Position numbers and translations under genes: made by a program. Below, in pieces: positions 6,614 through 12,759 of a DNA stretch of 12,759 nt. Numbering within the stretch: the first letter of the stretch is position 1; every line of letters begins with the position of its first letter. This DNA is from JBEKHI01 sp050012355 (GTDB lineage: Bacteria > Actinomycetota > Actinomycetes > Streptosporangiales > Streptosporangiaceae), in contig JBEKHI010000241.1 in the NCBI GenBank assembly GCA_050012355.1, forward strand, positions 1 through 12,759, given 5' to 3'. The notes beneath the pieces were generated by a model, which saw only the letters and a program-made list of their open reading frames with translations, had not been told where the DNA came from and ran no database searches.

Positions 6614-7609
6614 TTAGAAGTGGTGGTGATGATGCTGCTGGCCCGACGTTTCGCCCTCGGCGTCCGCCGCCGCAGCGGCGGACGGGGACGCGCTAGCGGC
6701 GGCTGCCGTCGCAGCGCTGTCACTCTCGCCGTCGCTGTCCCAGGTGACGGTGAAGGCGTTGTCGTCGGTCAGGGCGGACGGGGTGGCCTCGGTGACGCCT
6801 CCGGCCGACACCATGGTCAGGGCGCTGGCGTTCTCGTCACCGACCGCGGTGTTGTTGATGGTCGCGTTCGTGAAGTCCACGGTGCCGAAGTTCGACAACG
6901 GCAGCACCGTGCCGTCGCTGGGGGCCTCCGCGATGATCTCGGCCGATCCTAGCTGCGCGGTGGTCGAGGTCTGGTTCGTGGTCTGAGTCCAGTCCTGGGT
7001 CGCGTCTTCGAGCGTCAAGGTGAACGTGCCGCCGCCATCCGATGTCACGGTCGCGCTCATCGCGTCCCCAGGGTCGACGGTGTTGTCGTAGAAGACCGGA
7101 GCGTTCGGGAACATCTCGAACCAGCCCTGGTAGCTGGCCGCGCCCGCGTCGCAGTCGGCCTCGGTACCCGTCTGTTCGACCGAGTCAGTCCCGTCGCCGT
7201 CGAGGCCGACCCAGAAGCTGGAGAAGGTGTTCGTGGCTCCGCAGGTCACCGCGGGCTCGGTCCATGACGAGGACACGCTGGTGAACGTCCCGGGATCCCC
7301 GGCCGAGGCGTAGCCCGCCCAGTTCTCACTGGTGGTGGCGGCCGCGTTGGTGGCCGACTCGGGTGTCGAGCCGTTCGATGCGGACCCGGTGGGACCGGGC
7401 ATCATCATGTAGCCACCTCTGCCCCACCCGCCGGAACCGTTCTGCGAGCCGTTGCCGTAGGTCGACACGCTGGCCGAGTCGGCCGCCTTGCCACCGCTAT
7501 GGGCGGTGATGCTGGCGTAGCCGATAACGAGAACGGAGACGCCGCCGCCAGCGGCGGCGATGAGCCACAGGTTCCTCCGGAATCGACGATTACCTTTACG
7601 GGAATTCAC
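6614..7609 (-). CDS. Membrane-anchored G1 family glutamic endopeptidase (eqolisin)
   Basis: A protein of 331 residues with one N-terminal membrane segment (about 14-33), a Gly/Met/Ser-rich linker (about 40-92), and a peptidase G1 domain at about 95-290. Seen: ENWAGYAS at the domain start; SFWVGLDGDG; EQTGTEADC, carrying the catalytic Gln146; FEMFPNAP; SAEIIAEAPS (222-231), carrying the catalytic Glu (224 or 228); and PLSNFGTVDFTNA. Cys123 and Cys153 could form a disulfide. Known members are acid-active secreted proteases, mostly fungal, so this enzyme probably cleaves proteins outside the cell at low pH (inference). The tail is an Ala/Ser-rich stretch ending in QQHHHHHF. Translation starts at GTG 7609, with AAAGGA ten bases upstream. 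It follows eight-Cys copy 2 on the same strand but behind a strong hairpin, so it may have its own promoter in 7610-7694. Confidence 0.88.
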   Translation of the reverse strand: MNSRKGNRRFRRNLWLIAAAGGGVSVLVIGYASITAHSGGKAADSASVSTYGNGSQNGSGGWGRGGYMMMPGPTGSASNGSTPESATNAAATTSENWAGYASAGDPGTFTSVSSSWTEPAVTCGATNTFSSFWVGLDGDGTDSVEQTGTEADCDAGAASYQGWFEMFPNAPVFYDNTVDPGDAMSATVTSDGGGTFTLTLEDATQDWTQTTNQTSTTAQLGSAEIIAEAPSDGTVLPLSNFGTVDFTNATINNTAVGDENASALTMVSAGGVTEATPSALTDDNAFTVTWDSDGESDSAATAAAASASPSAAAAADAEGETSGQQHHHHHF

Positions 7610-7694
7610 GAGACCGAGTTCCTTTCTCAGGTGTTAATGAGCCGCCCGGGCGTCGATCCGCGACGCGACCTTCGATGACCGTGGAGCATGCCCG

Positions 7695-7735
7695 GCTGGT
7701 GGTCCCGGCCAACCGGCCAGGCCGGGACCACCAGC
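7695..7735 (-). terminator. Terminator-type hairpin after eight-Cys copy 2
   Basis: A 16-bp perfect stem (7695-7710 with 7720-7735) and 9-base loop begin 30 bases past the minus-strand stop at 7766. There is no U run after it, which is common for actinobacterial terminators. It separates copy 2 from the G1 peptidase gene; partial read-through or mRNA end stabilisation are alternatives. Confidence 0.7.
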
Positions 7736-7765
7736 TTCATGCGGGCAATTGTTCGTCAGGGGCGC

Positions 7766-9277
7766 TTACATCCCCGACGGGTTCATCTTTTCGTGATGAG
7801 GACGACCCACGCGCGGTCCCTGAGTCGGCGTTGGCGTGGTGGCCGCGGCGGTCGCCTTCTGCTGCGTGGTGTTGAACGTGGCCGCAATCGCCACGGCGTT
7901 GCCGTTGAGCGTGACCGTGACCGGGTTGGTGAGGCCGAAGTTCTGGCAGGCGAGGTTGGTGAAGGACATGCTCAGCCGGTTCGCCAGGAAGGTGAACAGG
8001 TTGTCGCCTACCGCCGTCACCGGCGACTGGCCGGTCGACAGCAGCGTCTCGTTGTCCTGTAGGAACAACGGCGCCTGGTCAACCAGGTTCTGGCAGTAGT
8101 TCGCCGGGCTCGAGGTCACGTTGTTCGCTGCGGAGATGGGCGTGATACCGAGCTCCGACCGGTACAGGTCGTCCTTCTGAGCGTCGAAGTCGCCCGCGCC
8201 GTTCAGCACCATCTCGTCGTTCTCGGGTACCAGCGCCGGGAGCGTCGGCACGTTCTTCTGAGCGAGCAGCTCGTCCAGGGCCTGCGAGGACGTCGGCGTG
8301 TCGTTGTTGGCCAGGTCAGGGGCCTCGAACGGGGTGCAGCCGAGGGTCGGGTCCACGAATGCGTCGAGCAGCGTGTTGTCGCTGCCGTTGGCTAGCAGCG
8401 TGGACCCGGCGATGTTGGCCGCGTTCGACGTGGTGTTCTGCGCGGTCTGGCCGGTCGCCGGGTTTAGCAGGTACATGGTGGTCACGTTGTCCGACGGGTC
8501 CTGGTCCACCAGGTCGAAGTCGTGCGTCGTCAGGCAGTTCTGCCCGGTGCTGCCGGCCAGGCCGGTCGCGACGATCTTGTCCGAGGTGCCCTCAACCGGC
8601 ACCACCAGCTTGCCCTCGTTCTCGAGCGCGTGCGCTTCGTTGAAGAAGTTGGTGCCGTTGCAGAACGACACCTGCCCGAACACCGAGCCAGCCGTGCCGT
8701 TGACGCAGTCACCCTGCCTCAGGGCATTGGCTGTCGCACCGACCTGGAACAGGTCCGTGCCGTTGAATCCGATGTCGACCGTCGCGACGTAATGCGCCGG
8801 TAGCGTCGGCACCGTGGGTGTGACCGCCGGTGTGGTGCCCTCGGTGATGACCAGTGGGTCGTAGACGGCGAGCGCTCCAGTTTGCGTGTTCAGGATCGTC
8901 GCCTGGACGAAAGCCCCCAGGTTGGCCGAGTTGGTCATCTCGCAGCCCGACGCCGCCGGGGTCGCCCCATCCGTGCCAGTGAGCTGGTACGGGGTCGCCA
9001 GGCCCTTCGCCGAGAGCGGATTCGCCGGGATGATGATGTCGCAGTTGACGTTGACCGCCGTGGTGGTCGTACTTGTGCTCGTAGTCGCCGCCGGCGTCGC
9101 ACTGGCACTAGCCTCTGCGGCCGTCTGGCCGAGCTTGTTCGAGTGTCCGCTCTGGATCGCGACAATGATCCCAAGAGTCAGTCCCAGCGCCACCGGGATG
9201 GCGAGGGCTACCGCGATGCGCTGGAAGCGTTGCCTGCTTCCGCGACGGCGCCATGCAGACCTGTGCCCGAAGGCCAT
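7766..9277 (-). CDS. Membrane-anchored exported eight-cysteine protein, copy 2 (unrecognised family)
   Basis: A protein of 503 residues, paralogous to the product of 3861-5327; by eye more than half of the positions in the exported domain are identical. The Arg-rich start (GHRSAWRRRGSRQRFQR) precedes one membrane segment at about 21-42, then an Ala/Ser/Thr linker with a TSTSTTTT run to about 77, then the exported domain. Its eight cysteines (79, 112, 191, 206, 248, 314, 395, 444) keep exactly the spacings of copy 1, with no insertion or deletion over 366 residues. Shared stretches include CDIIIPANPLSAKGLATPYQ, NVTTMYLLNPATGQTAQ, GCTPFEAPDLANND and GQSPVTAVGDNL. It carries a longer tail than copy 1 (TTPTPTQGPRVGRPHHEKMN). 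ATG 9277 follows GGAGGTGGATC by a few bases. Followed by a strong hairpin and then the G1 peptidase. No catalytic motif was seen; a scaffold, inhibitor or substrate role is speculation. Confidence 0.85.
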   Translation of the reverse strand: MAFGHRSAWRRRGSRQRFQRIAVALAIPVALGLTLGIIVAIQSGHSNKLGQTAAEASASATPAATTSTSTTTTAVNVNCDIIIPANPLSAKGLATPYQLTGTDGATPAASGCEMTNSANLGAFVQATILNTQTGALAVYDPLVITEGTTPAVTPTVPTLPAHYVATVDIGFNGTDLFQVGATANALRQGDCVNGTAGSVFGQVSFCNGTNFFNEAHALENEGKLVVPVEGTSDKIVATGLAGSTGQNCLTTHDFDLVDQDPSDNVTTMYLLNPATGQTAQNTTSNAANIAGSTLLANGSDNTLLDAFVDPTLGCTPFEAPDLANNDTPTSSQALDELLAQKNVPTLPALVPENDEMVLNGAGDFDAQKDDLYRSELGITPISAANNVTSSPANYCQNLVDQAPLFLQDNETLLSTGQSPVTAVGDNLFTFLANRLSMSFTNLACQNFGLTNPVTVTLNGNAVAIAATFNTTQQKATAAATTPTPTQGPRVGRPHHEKMNPSGM

Positions 9278-9285
9278 CTAGATCC

Positions 9286-9291
9286 ACCTCC
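9286..9291 (-). promoter_or_regulatory. Shine-Dalgarno of eight-Cys copy 2
   Basis: On the minus strand GGAGGT precedes ATG 9277 by eight bases. The extended string GGAGGTGGATC is identical to that before copy 1. Confidence 0.8.
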
Positions 9292-9318
9292 ATTAATGTT
9301 TGATGCCCGCTTCTGGCG

Positions 9319-9364
9319 ATACATTAGACCGATTAGCGATGGGCGCATGAAGAAATCAGAAGAT
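9319..9364 (-). promoter_or_regulatory. Conserved promoter-like block upstream of eight-Cys copy 2
   Basis: On the minus strand, ATCTTC (9364-9359) and GGTCTAATGTAT (9330-9319) keep the same 34-base offset as in copy 1, and the block ends 27 bases before the Shine-Dalgarno, again as in copy 1. TAATGT fits a TANNNT -10 element. Conservation of both sequence and spacing in otherwise diverged intergenic DNA is the evidence. Confidence 0.55.
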
Positions 9365-9439
9365 TTCGCTTGCGCTGTAATAACTTCCGTGCCGATTCTC
9401 AGGCCTGGGAATTCTATCGAAAAAACTATTTCGCATATA

Positions 9440-9455
9440 TAACGTCGCAGGTAGG
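9440..9455 (-). promoter_or_regulatory. Upstream element shared by both paralogues (copy 2)
   Basis: On the minus strand it reads CCTACCTGCGACGTTA, 15 of 16 identical to 3742-3757. It lies between divergent genes, so it could act on the GT-C gene as well. Confidence 0.45.
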
Positions 9456-9636
9456 TCCGCTGTTATGCAGTTGAGATCGTAGCGTGATGGCAGCTTGGTG
9501 GCGGGGAACATGCGTGAACGTGATCGGTACATCACTCTGGGTGGTGCATGATGATAAAAAAATCACGGGGTTGCCAAGCTCGGATCAAGTGTTATAGCTC
9601 ATAGTGGTCGACTGCTACTTAAAGTAATCGATCCGC

Positions 9637-9665
9637 TTGAGTTGTGCCGCGGTCCGCAATACTTA
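9637..9665 (+). promoter_or_regulatory. Possible sigma-70-like promoter for the GT-C-like gene
   Basis: TTGAGT (9637-9642), a 17-base spacer and TACTTA (9660-9665) lie about 70 bases before the start at 9733. The -10 match is poor at its last base, so this is a weak call. Confidence 0.25.
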
Positions 9666-9732
9666 TTAAGGCATTCTCTCGTTCGGGCGAAAACCTCTGG
9701 CGGGCAATGGGGAATCGCTACGCTACTGGCTT

Positions 9733-11565
9733 ATGCTGGCCTCGTCCACGGCTATCCAAGCGCCCACCGTGGCAGCGGCCATGCGCACACGCCGCGAGCG
9801 CCGTGTGCTCGCGGTGGCCGGAGTGTGTTATCTGCTCGCCGCGATCGTTGTGACGATGTGGCTCTGGAGGGACCCGGCATCTCGTCTTGTCGCGGGCAAC
9901 CCATACGATGCCGACCAATTCACTTGGTTTTTTCGGTACGATGCGACCGCGATCGCTCACTTCCGGTTGCCGGCCCTGACGACCGACGGGATGAATGCTC
10001 CGCAAGGCGTCAGCGTGATGTGGAACACCTTCATGTTGTTGCCGGGAACGCTGCTCGCTCCCGTGACGCTGCTGGCCGGCCCGCAAGTCAGCCTTACCCT
10101 GCTGATGACGGCGGGGTTCGCTGGGTCAGCACTCGCGATGTTCGCCGTATTGCGCCGGTGGGATGTCGGCATACTGGCCGCCGCGCTCGGTGCCTGGGTA
10201 TACGGATTCTCGCCGGCGCTGATCCAGTCCAGCCTGGGCCACTACGATCTGCAGTTCGCGGTGTTCCCGCCGCTGATCGTGCACTTCGCGCTGCGGCTGG
10301 TCACTGGACGCTGCGGGACCGGACGGGCGGCGGCCCGATGCGGAGCCTGGCTGGGGCTGCTGACGGCCGCGCAGGTCTTCATCACCGAGGAACTGCTATT
10401 CGACACCGGAATCGCCGTGGTGATCATGGTGACTGTCCTGGCCGCCTCCCGCCCGCGGGCGGTGGCGGGCAGGGTGCGGGACACGCTCACCGGGCTGGCG
10501 GCGGCGATCGTCGTGGCCGGTGTGATCGCGGGCTATCCGTTGGGCGTGCAGTTCTTCGGGCCGCTCCGCCAGACGAGCAGCCCGTTCACGCCGGACTACT
10601 ACAAGAACGACCTGGCGGGCTTCGTGCAGCCGTCGTCATACCTGCTGCTGCACACCACGAGCAGTGCCGCGTTCGCTGAGAACTTTCAGGGCAGACTCCC
10701 CGAATACCTCGCGTACCTGGGCTGGCCGATGCTCGTCGTGCTCGCGATCGCGGCGATACTCTTCTGGCGGCTGCTCCCGGTCCGCGTGACGGCAGTGGCG
10801 TTCGTGCTGCTCTCCGTATTTTCCTTGGGCGGGACGCTGCTGGCGGGCGGTCACGAGCACGAGGCGATCAAGCTCCCGTGGTACTGGCTGCAGACGCTCC
10901 CGGTCACCGGGTCAGTGCTGCCCGACCGGTTCTCTATCGTCGCCGATGGCGCGGCCGCGGTGGCGTTCGCGTTCGGATTCGACGCGGCGCGTGCGCGATG
11001 GCTACGGGTGGAGCCGCTCATTGTCTCCCTGGCCGCGATCGCCATCGTCCCGCTCATGCCCATGCCGTTGCCGGTCGCGCCCGCTACAGCGCTACCGGCG
11101 GGTTGGACCACGACGTTCGATACGCTCCGGCTGCCGGCGAGCGCGCACGTACTTGTCGTTCCCATACCGCTGGCGACGTTCACCGCGCCGCTCCGCTGGC
11201 AAGCGGACACCGGTCAGCCCGCCTCGATGATCGGCGGCTATTACATGGGGCCCACGTATTCCGGTGGAGCCGCTACCGACGGCGATGGGCTGAGCTCCGA
11301 GGCCATGTACCTGAACCAGCTCTGGGCGGAGTCGGCGAAGGTCAGCATCGCCAACCTCGCCACGCTGCCGGTGAACGAGATCTACCCGGACTCCGCGCAG
11401 ATGCACGCCCAGCTGGCGGGATGGAAAGTCTCCGCCGTCGTCGCCGTCACCAGCGCCGGCTCCGACCTCGGCCGTTACCTGACCGGATTGCTGGGCCGGC
11501 CGACTGCACGTTCCGGACGGGTTCTCGGCTGGCGGATAGTCACCCGAGGGGCTGGGGCTGGATGA
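9733..11565 (+). CDS. Polytopic membrane protein, GT-C-type glycosyltransferase-like
   Basis: 610 residues with about ten or more hydrophobic segments (first at about 25-45, the last near 430-450) and a soluble C-terminal domain of about 150 residues, probably outside the membrane. The first long extracytoplasmic loop (about 46-100) holds an acidic NPYDADQFTWFF motif (Asp59, Asp61) and MNAPQGVSVMWNTF, a layout typical of GT-C lipid-linked-sugar transferases such as the PMT/GT39-related actinobacterial proteins. If so, it would move a sugar from a polyprenyl-phosphate donor to a cell-wall glycan or an exported protein. The acceptor is unknown. I kept the ATG at 9733; ATG 9781 (before RTRRERR) is an alternative, and neither has a good Shine-Dalgarno. 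The 3' end overlaps the convergent MEDS-STAS gene by 26 bases. The membrane protein call is sure; the enzyme class is moderate. Confidence 0.7.
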   Translation: MLASSTAIQAPTVAAAMRTRRERRVLAVAGVCYLLAAIVVTMWLWRDPASRLVAGNPYDADQFTWFFRYDATAIAHFRLPALTTDGMNAPQGVSVMWNTFMLLPGTLLAPVTLLAGPQVSLTLLMTAGFAGSALAMFAVLRRWDVGILAAALGAWVYGFSPALIQSSLGHYDLQFAVFPPLIVHFALRLVTGRCGTGRAAARCGAWLGLLTAAQVFITEELLFDTGIAVVIMVTVLAASRPRAVAGRVRDTLTGLAAAIVVAGVIAGYPLGVQFFGPLRQTSSPFTPDYYKNDLAGFVQPSSYLLLHTTSSAAFAENFQGRLPEYLAYLGWPMLVVLAIAAILFWRLLPVRVTAVAFVLLSVFSLGGTLLAGGHEHEAIKLPWYWLQTLPVTGSVLPDRFSIVADGAAAVAFAFGFDAARARWLRVEPLIVSLAAIAIVPLMPMPLPVAPATALPAGWTTTFDTLRLPASAHVLVVPIPLATFTAPLRWQADTGQPASMIGGYYMGPTYSGGAATDGDGLSSEAMYLNQLWAESAKVSIANLATLPVNEIYPDSAQMHAQLAGWKVSAVVAVTSAGSDLGRYLTGLLGRPTARSGRVLGWRIVTRGAGAG

Positions 11566-12367
11566 TGAGGTGCTCGCCCGTCGGCGTCAGGTTGGCGGCT
11601 GCGAGCGCGTCGAGATCTTCCAGCGCCGCACCGTGGATAGTCACGGTCACCCCTGCGTCCTGCAGGTCCCGCAGATCGGCTGCCAACGCGCGGGTCAGTC
11701 GTGATCTGGCGAGGTCGACCAGCACGGTCGTCTCCGGCGGCAGCACCTCGAGTGCTAGCGGGACCTGGCTGATGGCGTAGGAGTCGATCTGGCCCTCGAG
11801 CCGCAGTCCGTCCTGGTCGGCGAACATGCGGAACTGGGGTTGCGGGCTGCTGTCGGAGGACAGTGGATGCAGCGTAGCCAGATGCCGTAGCCGGTTTACG
11901 TCGACCTTGGAGCCGTTGAACGCGCACAGGGCACTTGCTGAATTCTGCGCCATGAAACGGTCGGCCATCATTTCCCACTGGTACCAGGCCGTCAGCCCCG
12001 CGTCTCCCGTGACCAAGGGGGTGTTGTCGGCGGCGACCCGGAGCCCGCTGTATCCGTCGCTGAGCACGTTGAGGAAAACGGAGGTGAAGAACGCGAGTAC
12101 CGCTTGCGGGTCGATGACTCCCGAGGACCCGTACACCTCCGCGATGCTGGCCGTATGGGCGCCATGCGGGGCGAGGGCGGCGAGCCGGGACGTGACCGAG
12201 GGTCCGGGATCCGCGGCGATGTAGAAGATCTGCTCACCGCGCGCCGCCCCAGCGGCCAGGAACGGCATGGCGATGGCGTCAAACCCCTCCGCGTCATCAA
12301 AAACCCATCCGATATGGTCATGTGGGCGCATTGTTATGCATTCGGATCGTATGCCGCTATTACGCAT
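11540..12367 (-). CDS. MEDS-STAS signalling protein (anti-sigma-antagonist-like)
   Basis: 275 residues, soluble. Residues 16-170 read as a MEDS (DcmR-type sensory) domain: DHIGWVFDDAEGF, PFLAAGAARGEQIFYIA, YSGLRVAADNTPLV and WEMMADRFMA. About 178-260 form a STAS-like domain (GLRLEGQIDSYAISQVPLAL, TTVLVDLARSRLTRALAADL, GVTVTIHGAA). In actinomycetes such proteins commonly serve as sensor-linked partners in sigma-factor or anti-sigma switches, in the cytoplasm. The usual phosphorylatable Ser of STAS antagonists (D-S/T-S before the second helix) is not evident; the spot reads LTRALA. No partner kinase is in view. ATG 12367 has AGGGG five bases upstream; ATG 12331 (before RPHDHIGW) is the family-like start but lacks a Shine-Dalgarno, so the start is uncertain. 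Inverted TTATGC/GCATAA repeats surround both starts. Confidence 0.8.
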   Translation of the reverse strand: MRNSGIRSECITMRPHDHIGWVFDDAEGFDAIAMPFLAAGAARGEQIFYIAADPGPSVTSRLAALAPHGAHTASIAEVYGSSGVIDPQAVLAFFTSVFLNVLSDGYSGLRVAADNTPLVTGDAGLTAWYQWEMMADRFMAQNSASALCAFNGSKVDVNRLRHLATLHPLSSDSSPQPQFRMFADQDGLRLEGQIDSYAISQVPLALEVLPPETTVLVDLARSRLTRALAADLRDLQDAGVTVTIHGAALEDLDALAAANLTPTGEHLIIQPQPLG

Positions 12368-12369
12368 AA
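12334..12369. repeat. Inverted repeat TTATGC / GCATAA at the MEDS-STAS start
   Basis: TTATGC 12334-12339 and GCATAA 12364-12369 are separated by 24 bases and span the two candidate starts. The same pair recurs in the opposite order at 12455-12485. They may be operator half-sites; each unit is only six bases long, so chance is possible. Confidence 0.35.
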
Positions 12370-12759
12370 GGCCCCTGACCAGTAATGAATGAGGAATGAG
12401 GTTACTGCGTAGCTTAGCCCCTCACCCAGGGTCAAGCCACCTGAAGGCTGAACCGCATAATTATACAGCAATGCGGCTGTTATGCAGGTTACATAAGCCC
12501 GAATTGTCTAGTCTGTGGGCAGCAAGTATGTGTCCTATATGCCATTTGACACAAGATACTCCCGGTAGCCACCACCCACCTCGGCCCAGCCCAGCCCACC
12601 CCGCGTGCACTGCTGTTGGTCGTGGTGCTAACGGTTCAGGTGCTGCTGGCGTGATCTGCTGACGGCTGCCCGTTGCTGGTGGGTGCTGCATTACCCAGGT
12701 TCTGACCGGAAAGTCCTTCCCTCAGCCGGTGCGCGGCAGCGGACCGATTCTGGGCGGTG
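12368..12759. other. Right-edge region without a supported gene
   Basis: 392 bases, AT-rich to about 12550 and C-rich after that. It probably holds the promoter of the MEDS-STAS gene. Seen: a hairpin GCATAA 12455-12460 / TTATGC 12480-12485 with an inner ACAGC/GCTGT stem, a short AATGAATGAGGAATGAGG run at 12383-12400, and a G-quadruplex motif on the minus strand at 12585-12602. A minus-strand frame from the right edge is open to about 12640, but I recognise nothing in it. Confidence 0.5.
12585..12602 (-). repeat. Compact G-quadruplex motif
   Basis: The minus strand reads GGGGTGGGCTGGGCTGGG: four G-runs of at least three with loops of one or two bases, a form known to fold stably in vitro. It lies upstream of the MEDS-STAS gene on its sense strand. 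Confidence 0.5.

Larger units (their letters stand above)
9278..9732. other. AT-rich divergent intergenic region (eight-Cys copy 2 / GT-C gene)
   Basis: 455 bases without a credible gene. The left half holds the regulatory elements shared with copy 1. Other structure: a small hairpin GAAATC 9352-9357 / GATTTC 9362-9367, a dyad TACTT-A-AAGTA at about 9616-9626, and a possible plus-strand promoter near 9637-9665 for the membrane protein gene. Confidence 0.6.

Noticed and set aside
9459..12487. Direct repeat GCTGTTATGCAG at 9459-9470 and 12476-12487
   Set aside because: A 12-base match between two positions is expected several times by chance in a window of this size.
12396..12691. Short open frames on both strands near the right edge
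   Set aside because: No ribosome sites, no recognisable domains, and low-complexity Pro/His or Gly/Ala sequence produced by the C-rich tract.

Overview
The window is high-GC DNA whose codon use, GTG starts and gene families (XRE-cupin regulator, MEDS-STAS protein, GT-C-like membrane protein) suggest a soil-type actinomycete. This is inference; no rRNA or tRNA is present to place it. No insertion sequence, phage gene, CRISPR array or RNA gene was recognised.

Left part (1-3271). A nucleobase-type NCS1 permease on the minus strand runs off the left edge. Head to head with it lies an XRE-cupin regulator, translationally coupled to an M20 metallopeptidase. The permease and the regulator abut at about 600-606 and both lack a start, as if the divergent promoter region and both 5' ends had been deleted. 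The M20 gene then overlaps the tail of a convergent MntP-like manganese exporter by 102 bases.

Central part (3272-9732), the most unusual section. Two paralogous membrane-anchored proteins face each other from the outer ends of the region (3861-5327 plus, 7766-9277 minus). I do not recognise this family with certainty. Each has one N-terminal membrane segment, a Ser/Thr-rich linker and a large exported domain with eight cysteines. The spacing of the cysteines is identical in both copies over 366 residues, with no indel. Their upstream regions share a promoter-like element, a fixed 27-base interval to the same Shine-Dalgarno sequence, and a further 16-base upstream element, so they are probably co-regulated. 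Copy 1 is followed by an HtrA/trypsin-fold protein in which all three catalytic positions are replaced (a pseudoprotease). Copy 2 is followed, after a strong hairpin, by a membrane-anchored G1 (glutamic) peptidase with its catalytic Gln and Glu motifs intact and a natural penta-His tail. The two half-loci converge on a gene-free stretch at 6242-6551. Together they look like a set of exported proteins: two disulfide-rich scaffolds, one dead protease and one live acid-type protease. A joint role is inference only.

Right part (9733-12367). A large polytopic GT-C-like membrane protein converges on a MEDS-STAS signalling protein, with a 26-base overlap of their 3' ends. The last 392 bases hold no gene I can support, but contain inverted TTATGC/GCATAA repeats and a compact G-quadruplex motif.
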